This document shows positions 26,117 through 32,553 of a stretch of DNA of 32,553 nucleotides, in pieces. Below the pieces are notes generated by a model that worked only from the letters and a program-made list of their open reading frames with translations, was not told the origin of the DNA and searched no databases. Both the position numbers and the translations under genes were made by a program. Source of the stretch: Pseudoluteimonas sp044226035 (GTDB taxonomy: Bacteria; Pseudomonadota; Gammaproteobacteria; Xanthomonadales; Xanthomonadaceae); contig JBGAHT010000030.1 of assembly GCA_044226035.1 (NCBI GenBank), positions 1 to 32,553 on the forward strand, in the 5' to 3' direction. Numbering within the stretch: the first letter of the stretch is position 1; each line of letters begins with the position of its first letter.

Positions 26117-26807
26117 ATGCTCCGCACCCTGCTCGTATTCCTCGCCGGATTGCTGCTCGGCGCCAACCTCGTGCTTCGCGATGCATCGCGGCAGCTCGCA
26201 GTCGTCGTCGCCACCCGCGCCGACGACTGCTGCGAATCCATCGGCGCCGGGCAATGCGCCGGCCGGGACGATTCCGGCCACGCCGGCCGCTGCTTCGAAG
26301 GCGCCAGCCGCCGCGACGCCCGCCTCGACGCATGCCCTGGCGCGATCCGCCGAACCCGGCGCCATCGGCCCGACCCGGCTGCTGCTGCCGGTGCAGGGCG
26401 TTCGACCGCAACTGCTGGTCGACACCTTCAGCGACGCGCGCAGCGAAGGCCGCGTACACGATGCGATCGACATCATGGCCGCGCGCGGTACGCCGGTGCT
26501 CGCCGCCAGCGACGGCCGCGTGGCCAAGCTGTTCGCGAGCAGGCTCGGCGGGCTCACGATCTACGAATTCGACCCGACCTCGACCTGGGTCTACTACTAC
26601 GCGCACCTCGACCGTTACGCCGCGAACCTCGCCGAAGGCCAGTCGCTGCGCCGCGGCGAGGTGATCGGCTACGTCGGTTCCAGCGGCAACGCCAGCGCGG
26701 ACGCGCCGCACCTGCATTTCGAAATCTCGCGGCTCGGGCCGGAAAGGAACTGGTGGCAGGCCTCGCCGGTGAACCCGTATCCCTTGCTCGGCGGCAAGCC
26801 ACGCTGA
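26117..26807 (+). pseudogene. M23-family peptidase (LytM-type), interrupted by a frameshift
   Basis: An inner-membrane anchor (MLRTLLVFLAGLLLGANLV) starts at 26117. The M23 domain is in the next frame after a shift near 26171. It includes RVHDAIDIMAARGTPVLAASDG, with the zinc-binding His/Asp pair encoded near 26457, and GSSGNASADAPHLHFEISR, with the HLHF motif near 26710. This order fits a membrane-bound murein endopeptidase or activator. If the shift is real, a shorter protein could start at ATG 26181 in the second frame (208 residues, no membrane anchor). It follows two L,D-transpeptidase genes. Confidence 0.75.
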
Positions 26808-26851
26808 GCCCGCGCGGGTAAGATCGGGCTCCCCGGATCCGGAGTCCCGAC

Positions 26852-27300
26852 ATGTCGCTTCGCGTTTGGCTGGCCGCGGGCGCGGCCCTGTTGCTGCTCG
26901 CAGGCTGCGCATCGGGCCCGGTGCGGCGCGTGTCAGAACCGGCGGTCGGCATCCAGCAATTGACGGTCGGCGCCGACGGCGGATGGACGATCGAGGTGCG
27001 GATCAACAACTTCAGCAGCATCCCGATGCGCTTCGACGCGCTCGACCTCAAGCTCGGCGTCGGCGGCCAGGACGCGGGCGCGCTCTCCGCGCAACCGGCG
27101 CTGGACATCGGCCCGGAGTCGGCCGACGTGGTCAGCGTGCAACTGAAGCCGCAGGCGATGGCGCGGTTGCAGGTCGCCGATGCGCTGGCTTGTCCGGCAA
27201 GGTGCGCGCCACGCCGGAGAAGGCGAAGGCGCGCGACTTCGAGGTGAAGCGCGACAGCCGCCTGAGCCCGGTGCCGGGCATCGCCGGCGCGCTGCGTTGA
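26852..27300 (+). pseudogene. Small lipoprotein of LEA14-like type, interrupted near its 3' end
   Basis: The first frame (26852-27247) begins MSLRVWLAAGAALLLLAGCASG, a clear lipoprotein signal, followed by an LEA type 2-like strand region (VGADGGWTIEVRINNFSSIPMRFDALDLKL). After ALA (near 27195) the expected KVRATPEKAKARDFEVKRDSRLSPVPGIAGALR continues in another frame to TGA 27298-27300. One missing base near 27195 is enough. GGAG at 26840-26843 and TAAGAT at 26819-26824 are its candidate ribosome site and -10 box. Function unknown. Confidence 0.7.
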
Positions 27301-27361
27301 GCCTTCGCTCCAATCCCGTGGCGCAGACTCGCGCCGACGCCTTCGACACCACGGAACCACG

Positions 27362-29152
27362 ATGAGCAGCTACAAGGCCCCGCTGGACGACATCCGCTTC
27401 GCACTGCACGACGTGCTCGATTCCGACGCGCTGTTCGCGAAACTCGGTTTCCCCGAAGCCACGCGCGACGTCGTCGACGCGGTGCTGGACGAAGGCGCGC
27501 GTTTCAACGAAACCGTGCTCGCGCCGCTCAACAAGGTCGGCGACGAAATCGGCTGCAGGTTCGATCCGGCCGACGGCAGCGTGGCGACGCCGCCGGGTTT
27601 CGCCGATGCCTACCGGCAATACGTCGACGGCGGCTGGCCGGGGCTGGTGTCGCCGCCGGAACTGGGCGGACAGGGCCTGCCGCACGCGGTCGGCGTGCCG
27701 ATCAAGGAAATGATCGACGCCGCGAACCTGTCGTGGGGCAATTTCCCGCTGCTCTCGCACGGCGCGACCGAAGCACTCGGCCACTACGGCGACGCGTGGC
27801 AGAAGGAGGTGTTCCTCAAGCGCCTCGTCAGCGGCGAGTGGACCGGCACCATGTGCCTGACCGAGCCGCACTGCGGCACCGACCTCGGCCTGCTGAAGAC
27901 CAAGGCGGTGCCGAACGGCGACGGCACGCATTCCATCAGCGGCACCAAGATCTTCATCACCGCCGGCGAACACGACATGGCCGGCAACATCGTGCACCTG
28001 GTGCTCGCGCGGCTGCCGGACGCGCCGGCGGGCAGCAAGGGCATCAGCATGTTCATCGTGCCGAAGCTGCGCGTGGACGCCGACGGCAACACGGGCGAAC
28101 GCAACGGCGTGCGCTGCGGTTCGATCGAACACAAGATGGGCATCCACGGTTCCGCGACCTGCGTGATGAACTTCGACGCGGCGCAGGGCTGGCTGGTGGG
28201 CGAGGCGAACAAGGGCCTGGTCGCGATGTTCGTGATGATGAACACCGCGCGGCTCGCGGTCGGGTTGCAGGGCCTGGGTCTGGCCGACCGCGCGTTGCAG
28301 AACGCGCTGCGCTACGCGCGCGAACGCCTGCAGTCGCGTTCGCTCACCGGCGCGAAATTCCCGGACAAGCCGGCGGACCCGATCATCGTGCAGCCGGACG
28401 TGCGGCGCATGCTGCTGACGCAGAAGGCGCTGGTCGAGGGCGGCCGCCTGCTCGGCTACCACGCCGCCTCGCTGGTCGATGTCGTCGGCCACGCGCAGGA
28501 CGCCGGCGAGAAGGCGCAGGCCGACGCGCTGCTCGGCTTCCTCACCCCCATCGCCAAGGCCTGCCTGACCGAATGGGGCGTGGAATGCACCTACCACGCG
28601 CTGCAGTGCTTCGGCGGCCACGGCTACATCCACGAGCACGGCATGGAACAGCTGGCGCGCGATGCGCGCATCACCACGCTGTACGAAGGCACCACCGGCA
28701 TCCAGGCGCTGGACCTGATGGGGCGCAAGACCGTGCAGGCGCAGGGCGCGGGCCTGCGCGTGTTCCTCGGCATGGTCGAGGCGTTCTGCACGCAGCACGA
28801 GGGCGATGCCGCGCTCGCCGAGTTCGTCGCCCCGCTGCGCGCCAAGGCGGCGGAGTGGCAGCAACTCACCGTGGACATCGGCAAGCGCACGCTGGCGAAC
28901 GCCGACGAAATCGGCGCCGCCGCCTACGACTACCTGTTCTATTCCGGTTACGTCGCGCTCGCCTACTGGTGGGCGCGCGCCGTCGCGGTGGCGGACGCTT
29001 CGTCGCGGCCGCAGGCGTTCAAGGACGCCAAGCGCGAGACCGCGCGCTTCTACTTCGCGCGCCTGCTGCCGCGCACGCTGCAGCACAAGGCGGCGATCGA
29101 ATCGGGCGCAGCGCCGCTCATGGCGCTGGATGCGGACGCGTTCGGCGCCTGA
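27362..29152 (+). CDS. Acyl-CoA dehydrogenase (DmdC-like, with extended C-terminal domain)
   Basis: 596 residues, the size of the long ACAD subfamily that includes 3-methylmercaptopropionyl-CoA dehydrogenase and fatty acyl-CoA enzymes. FAD and acyl-CoA motifs are in order: MCLTEPHCGTDLG at about 164-176, KIFITAGEHD, KMGIHGSATCVMNFD, CFGGHGYIHEHGMEQLARDARITTLYEGTTGIQALDL. Catalytic Glu442 is in YEGTTG. The last ~130 residues form the extra domain of this subfamily. It oxidises acyl-CoA thioesters with electron-transfer flavoprotein; the chain-length preference cannot be read. The frame is intact, unlike the three genes before it. Confidence 0.93.
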   Translation: MSSYKAPLDDIRFALHDVLDSDALFAKLGFPEATRDVVDAVLDEGARFNETVLAPLNKVGDEIGCRFDPADGSVATPPGFADAYRQYVDGGWPGLVSPPELGGQGLPHAVGVPIKEMIDAANLSWGNFPLLSHGATEALGHYGDAWQKEVFLKRLVSGEWTGTMCLTEPHCGTDLGLLKTKAVPNGDGTHSISGTKIFITAGEHDMAGNIVHLVLARLPDAPAGSKGISMFIVPKLRVDADGNTGERNGVRCGSIEHKMGIHGSATCVMNFDAAQGWLVGEANKGLVAMFVMMNTARLAVGLQGLGLADRALQNALRYARERLQSRSLTGAKFPDKPADPIIVQPDVRRMLLTQKALVEGGRLLGYHAASLVDVVGHAQDAGEKAQADALLGFLTPIAKACLTEWGVECTYHALQCFGGHGYIHEHGMEQLARDARITTLYEGTTGIQALDLMGRKTVQAQGAGLRVFLGMVEAFCTQHEGDAALAEFVAPLRAKAAEWQQLTVDIGKRTLANADEIGAAAYDYLFYSGYVALAYWWARAVAVADASSRPQAFKDAKRETARFYFARLLPRTLQHKAAIESGAAPLMALDADAFGA

Positions 29153-29182
29153 GGCGCTACCCAAACCGTCGCGCGAGGCGTA

Positions 29183-29188
29183 TAAACT
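29183..29188 (+). promoter_or_regulatory. Candidate -10 element (TAAACT) for the HNH gene
   Basis: TATAAACTCGG lies 9 bp before ATG 29198. If it is the -10 box, that ATG would be almost leaderless, and the in-frame ATG at 29291 becomes a plausible real start. Confidence 0.35.
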
Positions 29189-29197
29189 CGGGTTCCA

Positions 29198-29869
29198 ATG
29201 GAGCCTGACAGAGCGAAGCTTCGCCTGTTGCAGGCCGGTTCCGGAGCGGAGCCGGCCACGGACGCGTCTCCCCTCGCCTTCCCGCATGCCATGCCCGCGC
29301 GCCTCGACGCGGTGCGCCTGCTCTCGCTCGACGCGCATGGCCGGGTGCTCGACTGGATGAGCTGGCAGGACGCGACCTGCCTGTACGCGCGCGGCGCGGT
29401 CGCGTGGACCCTCGGCGATCCATGCCTGACCGTGCACGGCGGCACCAGCCGCCTGAGCGGCGAACGCAGCCGGATGGAACTGCATCCGATCATCGCCGCG
29501 CGCGGGCATGCGCGGCCGCACGCCCTCGATCCCACGCCGGCGCTGACCAACGCCGCGCTGTTCGCCCGCGACCAGCACCTGTGCCTGTATTGCGGACGCG
29601 AATTCCACCGCCAGCACCTGACCCGCGACCACGTGATGCCGATCTCGCAGGGCGGTCGCGACCATTGGGAAAACGTCGTCGCCGCGTGCTTCCACTGCAA
29701 TTCGCGCAAGGGCGGGCGCACGCCGCAACAGGCGGGCATGCCACTGCTCGCGGTGCCGTACCGGCCGAGCTGGATCGAGCACCTGATCCTGTCGAACCGC
29801 AACATACTCGCCGACCAGATGGCGTTCCTGAAATCGCATTTGCCCAAGCGCAAGTCGCGCTTCTACTGA
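29198..29869 (+). CDS. HNH endonuclease
   Basis: 223 residues from ATG 29198; ATG 29291 (MPARLDAVRLL) gives 192 and may be the true start because conserved-looking sequence begins there. The HNH core has a zinc ribbon: Cys129 and Cys132 (LCLYCG), LTRDHVMPISQGG with Asp144-His145, WENVVAACFHCNSRKGG with Asn159 and Cys164/Cys167, and the KGGRTP turn. This is the stand-alone HNH type of proteobacterial chromosomes (McrA-like fold) rather than a homing enzyme inserted in another gene. Its substrate is unknown. No methyltransferase or immunity gene is adjacent, so a restriction role has no support here. Confidence 0.88.
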   Translation: MEPDRAKLRLLQAGSGAEPATDASPLAFPHAMPARLDAVRLLSLDAHGRVLDWMSWQDATCLYARGAVAWTLGDPCLTVHGGTSRLSGERSRMELHPIIAARGHARPHALDPTPALTNAALFARDQHLCLYCGREFHRQHLTRDHVMPISQGGRDHWENVVAACFHCNSRKGGRTPQQAGMPLLAVPYRPSWIEHLILSNRNILADQMAFLKSHLPKRKSRFY

Positions 29870-29924
29870 ATGCGCGTTGCGGGCACGGCCCGGCCAGCGC
29901 CTGCGTGCGCGCGCCGGCGTCGGC

Positions 29925-29930
29925 TACACT
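29925..29930 (+). promoter_or_regulatory. Candidate -10 element (TACACT) for the 29954 gene
   Basis: GCTACACTCGG, 23 bp before ATG 29954, belongs to the TANACT-CGG set. The start is preceded by GGGGGGA, a strong ribosome-binding site 5 nt before the ATG. Confidence 0.4.
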
Positions 29931-29953
29931 CGGGTCTTTCCGGGGGGAAATGC

Positions 29954-31030
29954 ATGGCCCACAGCATCGGCATGACCGGCATGGATCCGCAGACCGGCGC
30001 CGCCCTGACCGAAGCGTTGCTGCATGCCACGCGCCAGCTCGGCAGCGCATGGCGCGTGGTCGACGACCAGGACGCGGAATACGTGTTCGTGGACATGGAC
30101 AGCATGTACGGCCCGATGAGCTGGATCCGCCTGCACGCCGCGGGCAAGCGCGTGATCGGCGTCACCTCGGCCAACCGCAGCCAGACCGATTTCCACCTCG
30201 CGCGCCCGTTCGATGCCGCGAGCGTCTCCGCGCTGCTGCAGTCGATCGCGCAACCGGTTGCGGCCACGGCTGCGGACGCCACGCAGCGGCCCGCGCCGGT
30301 CGAGCCGCCCGCCAGCGCGACGCCCGCGCCGGTTCCGTCCGACCAGGCGCCCGAAGACACCGTTTCGACGCCCGACGAGGAACAGGCGCCCGCGCCGGCA
30401 GCCGCGACGCCATCCGAACCGGTCGCGCCCCCGCTTGCCGCCCCCGAACCCGAAGCCGTGCCCGAACGCGACCCGCTGTTCGTCGACTGGATGGCGCCGG
30501 GCGCGCTCAGCGGCCGCGTCCGCTACCGGCGCGACGAGGGCCCGGCGCTGCTGATCGACGCCGACGCGCGCCAGTACCACGGCCCGGCCGGGTTGAAGCC
30601 GCTCACGGAATCGATTTCCGGCAGCGTGCGGCGGCAGGAGTTCCTGATGGTCCCGGCCACCGACTGGCCGGCCGAGGCCAAGGCCGCGGGCGAGCCGCAG
30701 CCGCTGGCGCGCCTGCAATGGTTCGCCGGGCTGGTCGCCGGCCAGGGCATGCTGCTCCCCGGCTTCGACCCGTCGGCGAAATACCGCCTCAGCAAGTGGC
30801 CGCAGACCGAGCGCGAATTCCCCAAGCACTTCCGCATCGCCACGGCGATGATGAAGGCGCCGGCCACGCTGTCGGAAATCGCCGAGGGCAGCGGCGTGGG
30901 CATCGAGGAAGTGACCGATTTCGTGAACGCCAACCTCGCCACCGGCTACGCCGAGGCCTGGCGCGAACCCGAGCCCGAACCCGAACCGCAGAAAACCGGC
31001 GGCCTGTTCGGGCGCCTGCGCGGGCGCTGA
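29954..31030 (+). CDS. Unrecognised three-part protein: N-terminal receiver-like region, Pro/Ala linker, C-terminal winged-helix-like end
   Basis: 358 residues from ATG 29954, chosen for the GGGGGGA site 5 nt upstream; the longer open frame is not supported. Residues 1-95 alternate strands and helices (WRVVDDQDAEYVFVDMDSM, KRVIGVTSAN), like a degenerate response-regulator fold, but lack the usual Asp-Asp-Lys set. About 100-165 is a Pro/Ala/Glu linker. A 90-residue beta-rich middle follows, then FRIATAMMKAPATLSEIAEGSGVGIEEVTDFVNANLATGY, which reads like a winged helix. The last residues have EPEPEPEPQ and a basic GRLRGR end. No signal peptide, so cytoplasmic. Function unknown; a regulator is a guess. 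Confidence 0.7.
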   Translation: MAHSIGMTGMDPQTGAALTEALLHATRQLGSAWRVVDDQDAEYVFVDMDSMYGPMSWIRLHAAGKRVIGVTSANRSQTDFHLARPFDAASVSALLQSIAQPVAATAADATQRPAPVEPPASATPAPVPSDQAPEDTVSTPDEEQAPAPAAATPSEPVAPPLAAPEPEAVPERDPLFVDWMAPGALSGRVRYRRDEGPALLIDADARQYHGPAGLKPLTESISGSVRRQEFLMVPATDWPAEAKAAGEPQPLARLQWFAGLVAGQGMLLPGFDPSAKYRLSKWPQTEREFPKHFRIATAMMKAPATLSEIAEGSGVGIEEVTDFVNANLATGYAEAWREPEPEPEPQKTGGLFGRLRGR

Positions 31031-31057
31031 ACGCACGCCCGGCTCACGGGGCGGATT

Positions 31058-31063
31058 TACAAT
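31058..31063 (+). promoter_or_regulatory. Candidate -10 element (TACAAT) for dxs
   Basis: TACAAT lies 6 bp before the dxs ATG. If used, the transcript would be leaderless or nearly so. The box may instead be chance, with dxs read from the upstream gene 39 bp away. Confidence 0.35.
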
Positions 31064-31069
31064 AGCGGG

Positions 31070-32553
31070 ATGACCGATCCGACCCCGATCGACGCCGGGC
31101 GCTATCCGCTCCTGTCGCGCATCGACAGCCCCGCCGACCTGCGCAAGCTGCCCGAAACCGAGCTGCGCGCGGTCGCGGACGAACTGCGCGCCTACCTGAT
31201 CGAATCGGTCGGCCAGTCGGGCGGCCATTTCGGCGCCGGACTCGGCGTCGTCGAGCTGACCACCGCCCTGCACTACCTCTACGACACGCCCGACGACCGC
31301 ATCGTCTGGGACGTCGGCCACCAGGCCTATCCGCACAAGATCCTGACCGGCCGCCGCGACCGCATCCGCAGCGTGAAGCAGAAGGACGGCGTCGCGCCGT
31401 TCCCCAAGCGCGAGGAAAGCGAATACGACACCTTCGGCGTCGGCCATTCGTCCACGTCGATTTCGGCCGCGCTCGGCATGGCGATCGCGAATGCGCGGGC
31501 GGGAAACGGTCGAAAAGTCGTCGCGGTGATCGGCGACGGCGCGATGACCGCGGGCATGGCTTGGGAAGCGCTCGGCCACGCCGGCGGCATGGACGAAGAA
31601 CCCGACCTGCTGGTGATCCTCAACGACAACCGCATGTCGATCAGCGAAGCGGTCGGCGGCCTCACCCGCATGCTCGGGCGCATGACCGGCAGCAAGACGC
31701 TGAACGCGATCCGCGAGGGCGGCAAGAAGATCCTCGGCGACAAGCGCAGCAGCGGGCCCGCGCGCTTCGTGCGCCGCTGGGAGGAACACTGGAAAGGCAT
31801 GTTCGTGCCGTCCACGCTGTTCGAGGAAATGGGCTTCCACTACACCGGCCCCATCGACGGCCACGACGTCGACGCGCTGGCGAAGACGCTGGGCATGCTC
31901 AAGACCCTCAAGGGCCCGCAGCTGCTGCACGTCATCACCACCAAGGGCAAGGGTTACGAACTCGCCGAAGGCGACCAGATCGGCTACCACGCGGTATCGC
32001 CGTTCGATCCGGAAAAGGGCGTGGTGTCGAAACCGGGCGCGAAGAAGCCGCCGACCTACACCGACGTCTTCGGCGACTGGCTGTGCGACATGGCCGCGGC
32101 CGACCCGAAGCTGCTCGGCATCACCCCGGCGATGCGCGAAGGCTCGGGCCTGGTGCGCTTCTCGAAGGAATACCCGGATCGCTATTTCGACGTCGCCATC
32201 GCCGAACAGCACGCGGTGACGCTGGCCGCGGGCATGGCCTGCGAAGGCGCGAAGCCGGTGGTCGCGATCTATTCCACCTTCCTGCAGCGCGGCTACGACC
32301 AGCTGGTGCACGACGTCGCGATCCAGGACCTCGACGTGCTGTTCGCCATCGATCGCGGCGGCGTGGTCGGACCGGACGGCGCGACGCACGCGGGCAACCT
32401 CGATCTTTCGTATCTGCGCTGCGTGCCGAACGTGGTCGTCATGGCGCCGGCCGACGAAAACGAATGCCGGCAGATGCTCAGCACCGGTTTCGAACACCAG
32501 GGCCCGGCCGCGGTGCGCTATCCGCGCGGCAGCGGCCCCGGCGTCGCTGTGTC
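31070..32553 (+). CDS. dxs: 1-deoxy-D-xylulose-5-phosphate synthase, 3' end beyond the window
   Basis: 494 codons are visible of about 630 expected. Dxs condenses pyruvate and glyceraldehyde-3-phosphate with thiamine diphosphate, the entry step of the MEP isoprenoid route. Motifs: ESVGQSGGHFGAGLGVVELT with His53, WDVGHQAYPHKILTGRRD, the ThDP motif GDGAMTAGMAWEAL at 155-168 with LNDNRMSIS at 184-192, then FEEMGFHYTGPIDGHD, the pyrimidine-region DVAIAEQHAVTLAAGMA, STFLQRGYDQLVHDV, DRGGVVGPDGATHAG and RYPRGSG. The frame stays open to the edge. Confidence 0.97.
   Translation, partial: MTDPTPIDAGRYPLLSRIDSPADLRKLPETELRAVADELRAYLIESVGQSGGHFGAGLGVVELTTALHYLYDTPDDRIVWDVGHQAYPHKILTGRRDRIRSVKQKDGVAPFPKREESEYDTFGVGHSSTSISAALGMAIANARAGNGRKVVAVIGDGAMTAGMAWEALGHAGGMDEEPDLLVILNDNRMSISEAVGGLTRMLGRMTGSKTLNAIREGGKKILGDKRSSGPARFVRRWEEHWKGMFVPSTLFEEMGFHYTGPIDGHDVDALAKTLGMLKTLKGPQLLHVITTKGKGYELAEGDQIGYHAVSPFDPEKGVVSKPGAKKPPTYTDVFGDWLCDMAAADPKLLGITPAMREGSGLVRFSKEYPDRYFDVAIAEQHAVTLAAGMACEGAKPVVAIYSTFLQRGYDQLVHDVAIQDLDVLFAIDRGGVVGPDGATHAGNLDLSYLRCVPNVVVMAPADENECRQMLSTGFEHQGPAAVRYPRGSGPGVAV

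Noticed and set aside
24885..26807. One 640-residue fusion of L,D-transpeptidase and M23 peptidase
   Set aside because: The continuous frame loses homology between about 25905 and 26180, where both the YkuD active site and the M23 membrane anchor read in other frames. It is two genes joined by chance after indels, not a fusion.
26933..29839. A 968-residue open frame on the minus strand
   Set aside because: It is antisense to the acyl-CoA dehydrogenase and HNH genes and has no recognisable motif; it is rich in His, Arg and Val from antisense codons.
29198..29869. HNH gene as part of a restriction or anti-phage system
   Set aside because: No methyltransferase, helicase, nucleotide cyclase or toxin gene lies next to it; neighbours are a metabolic dehydrogenase and an unknown protein.
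29924..32497. An 857-residue open frame on the minus strand
   Set aside because: It is antisense to the 29954 gene and dxs; the dxs frame has a full set of catalytic motifs.

Overview
The window is a high-GC (roughly 70%) bacterial chromosome segment. Gene content, gene order and intergenic repeats fit a gammaproteobacterium of the Xanthomonadaceae/Lysobacteraceae group (Lysobacter, Luteimonas or similar). Supporting orders are rsmD-coaD-fdx-ggt divergent from ftsY, an AsmA-like gene followed by mutY and yggX, and queA/tgt/yajC/secD/secF. The genus assignment is inference; no search was run. Most of the window is housekeeping chromosome. I see no prophage, CRISPR array or complete IS element.

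Layout. 1-2.8 kb: the edge of a PhnD-like binding protein gene, trmJ, and divergent suhB ending in repeats and a two-way terminator. 2.8-9.4 kb: a leftward block yajC-secD-secF with tgt and queA. Here a rightward gene for a secreted LprI-like protein sits between queA and tgt. 9.5-12 kb: an Lrp/AsnC regulator divergent from a class III aminotransferase, with a candidate operator between them, then a small atypical ORF. 12-18 kb: a leftward run rsmD-coaD-lipoprotein-fdx-ggt-hypothetical-MBL hydrolase-TMEM43-like protein, with several 4-nt ATGA overlaps. 18-21.9 kb: the rightward run ftsY, AsmA-like, mutY, yggX. 22.3-23.4 kb: a tRNA-Phe gene with a readable promoter and terminator, then one lower-GC secreted-protein gene. 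23.4-27.3 kb: a cell-wall cluster of two paralogous L,D-transpeptidases, an M23 peptidase and a small lipoprotein. 27.3-32.5 kb: an acyl-CoA dehydrogenase, an HNH endonuclease, an unrecognised three-part protein, and dxs running off the edge.

Functionally the genes cover tRNA modification (trmJ, tgt, queA, tRNA-Phe), membrane protein targeting and export (ftsY, secDF-yajC), CoA and isoprenoid synthesis (coaD, dxs), oxidative-damage and iron handling (mutY, yggX, fdx), glutathione turnover (ggt) and peptidoglycan cross-linking.

The most notable observations are: (1) three consecutive genes at about 25.9-27.2 kb that each need a frameshift to read through, although their protein-level conservation looks intact; (2) intergenic repeats that have entered genes, forming part of the FtsY N-terminus, the N-terminus of the AsmA-like protein, and the mutY stop codon; (3) an inverted repeat centred between the Lrp-type regulator and the aminotransferase; (4) low-GC single genes beside tRNA-Phe and after the aminotransferase. 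I found no clear previously undescribed multi-gene system.
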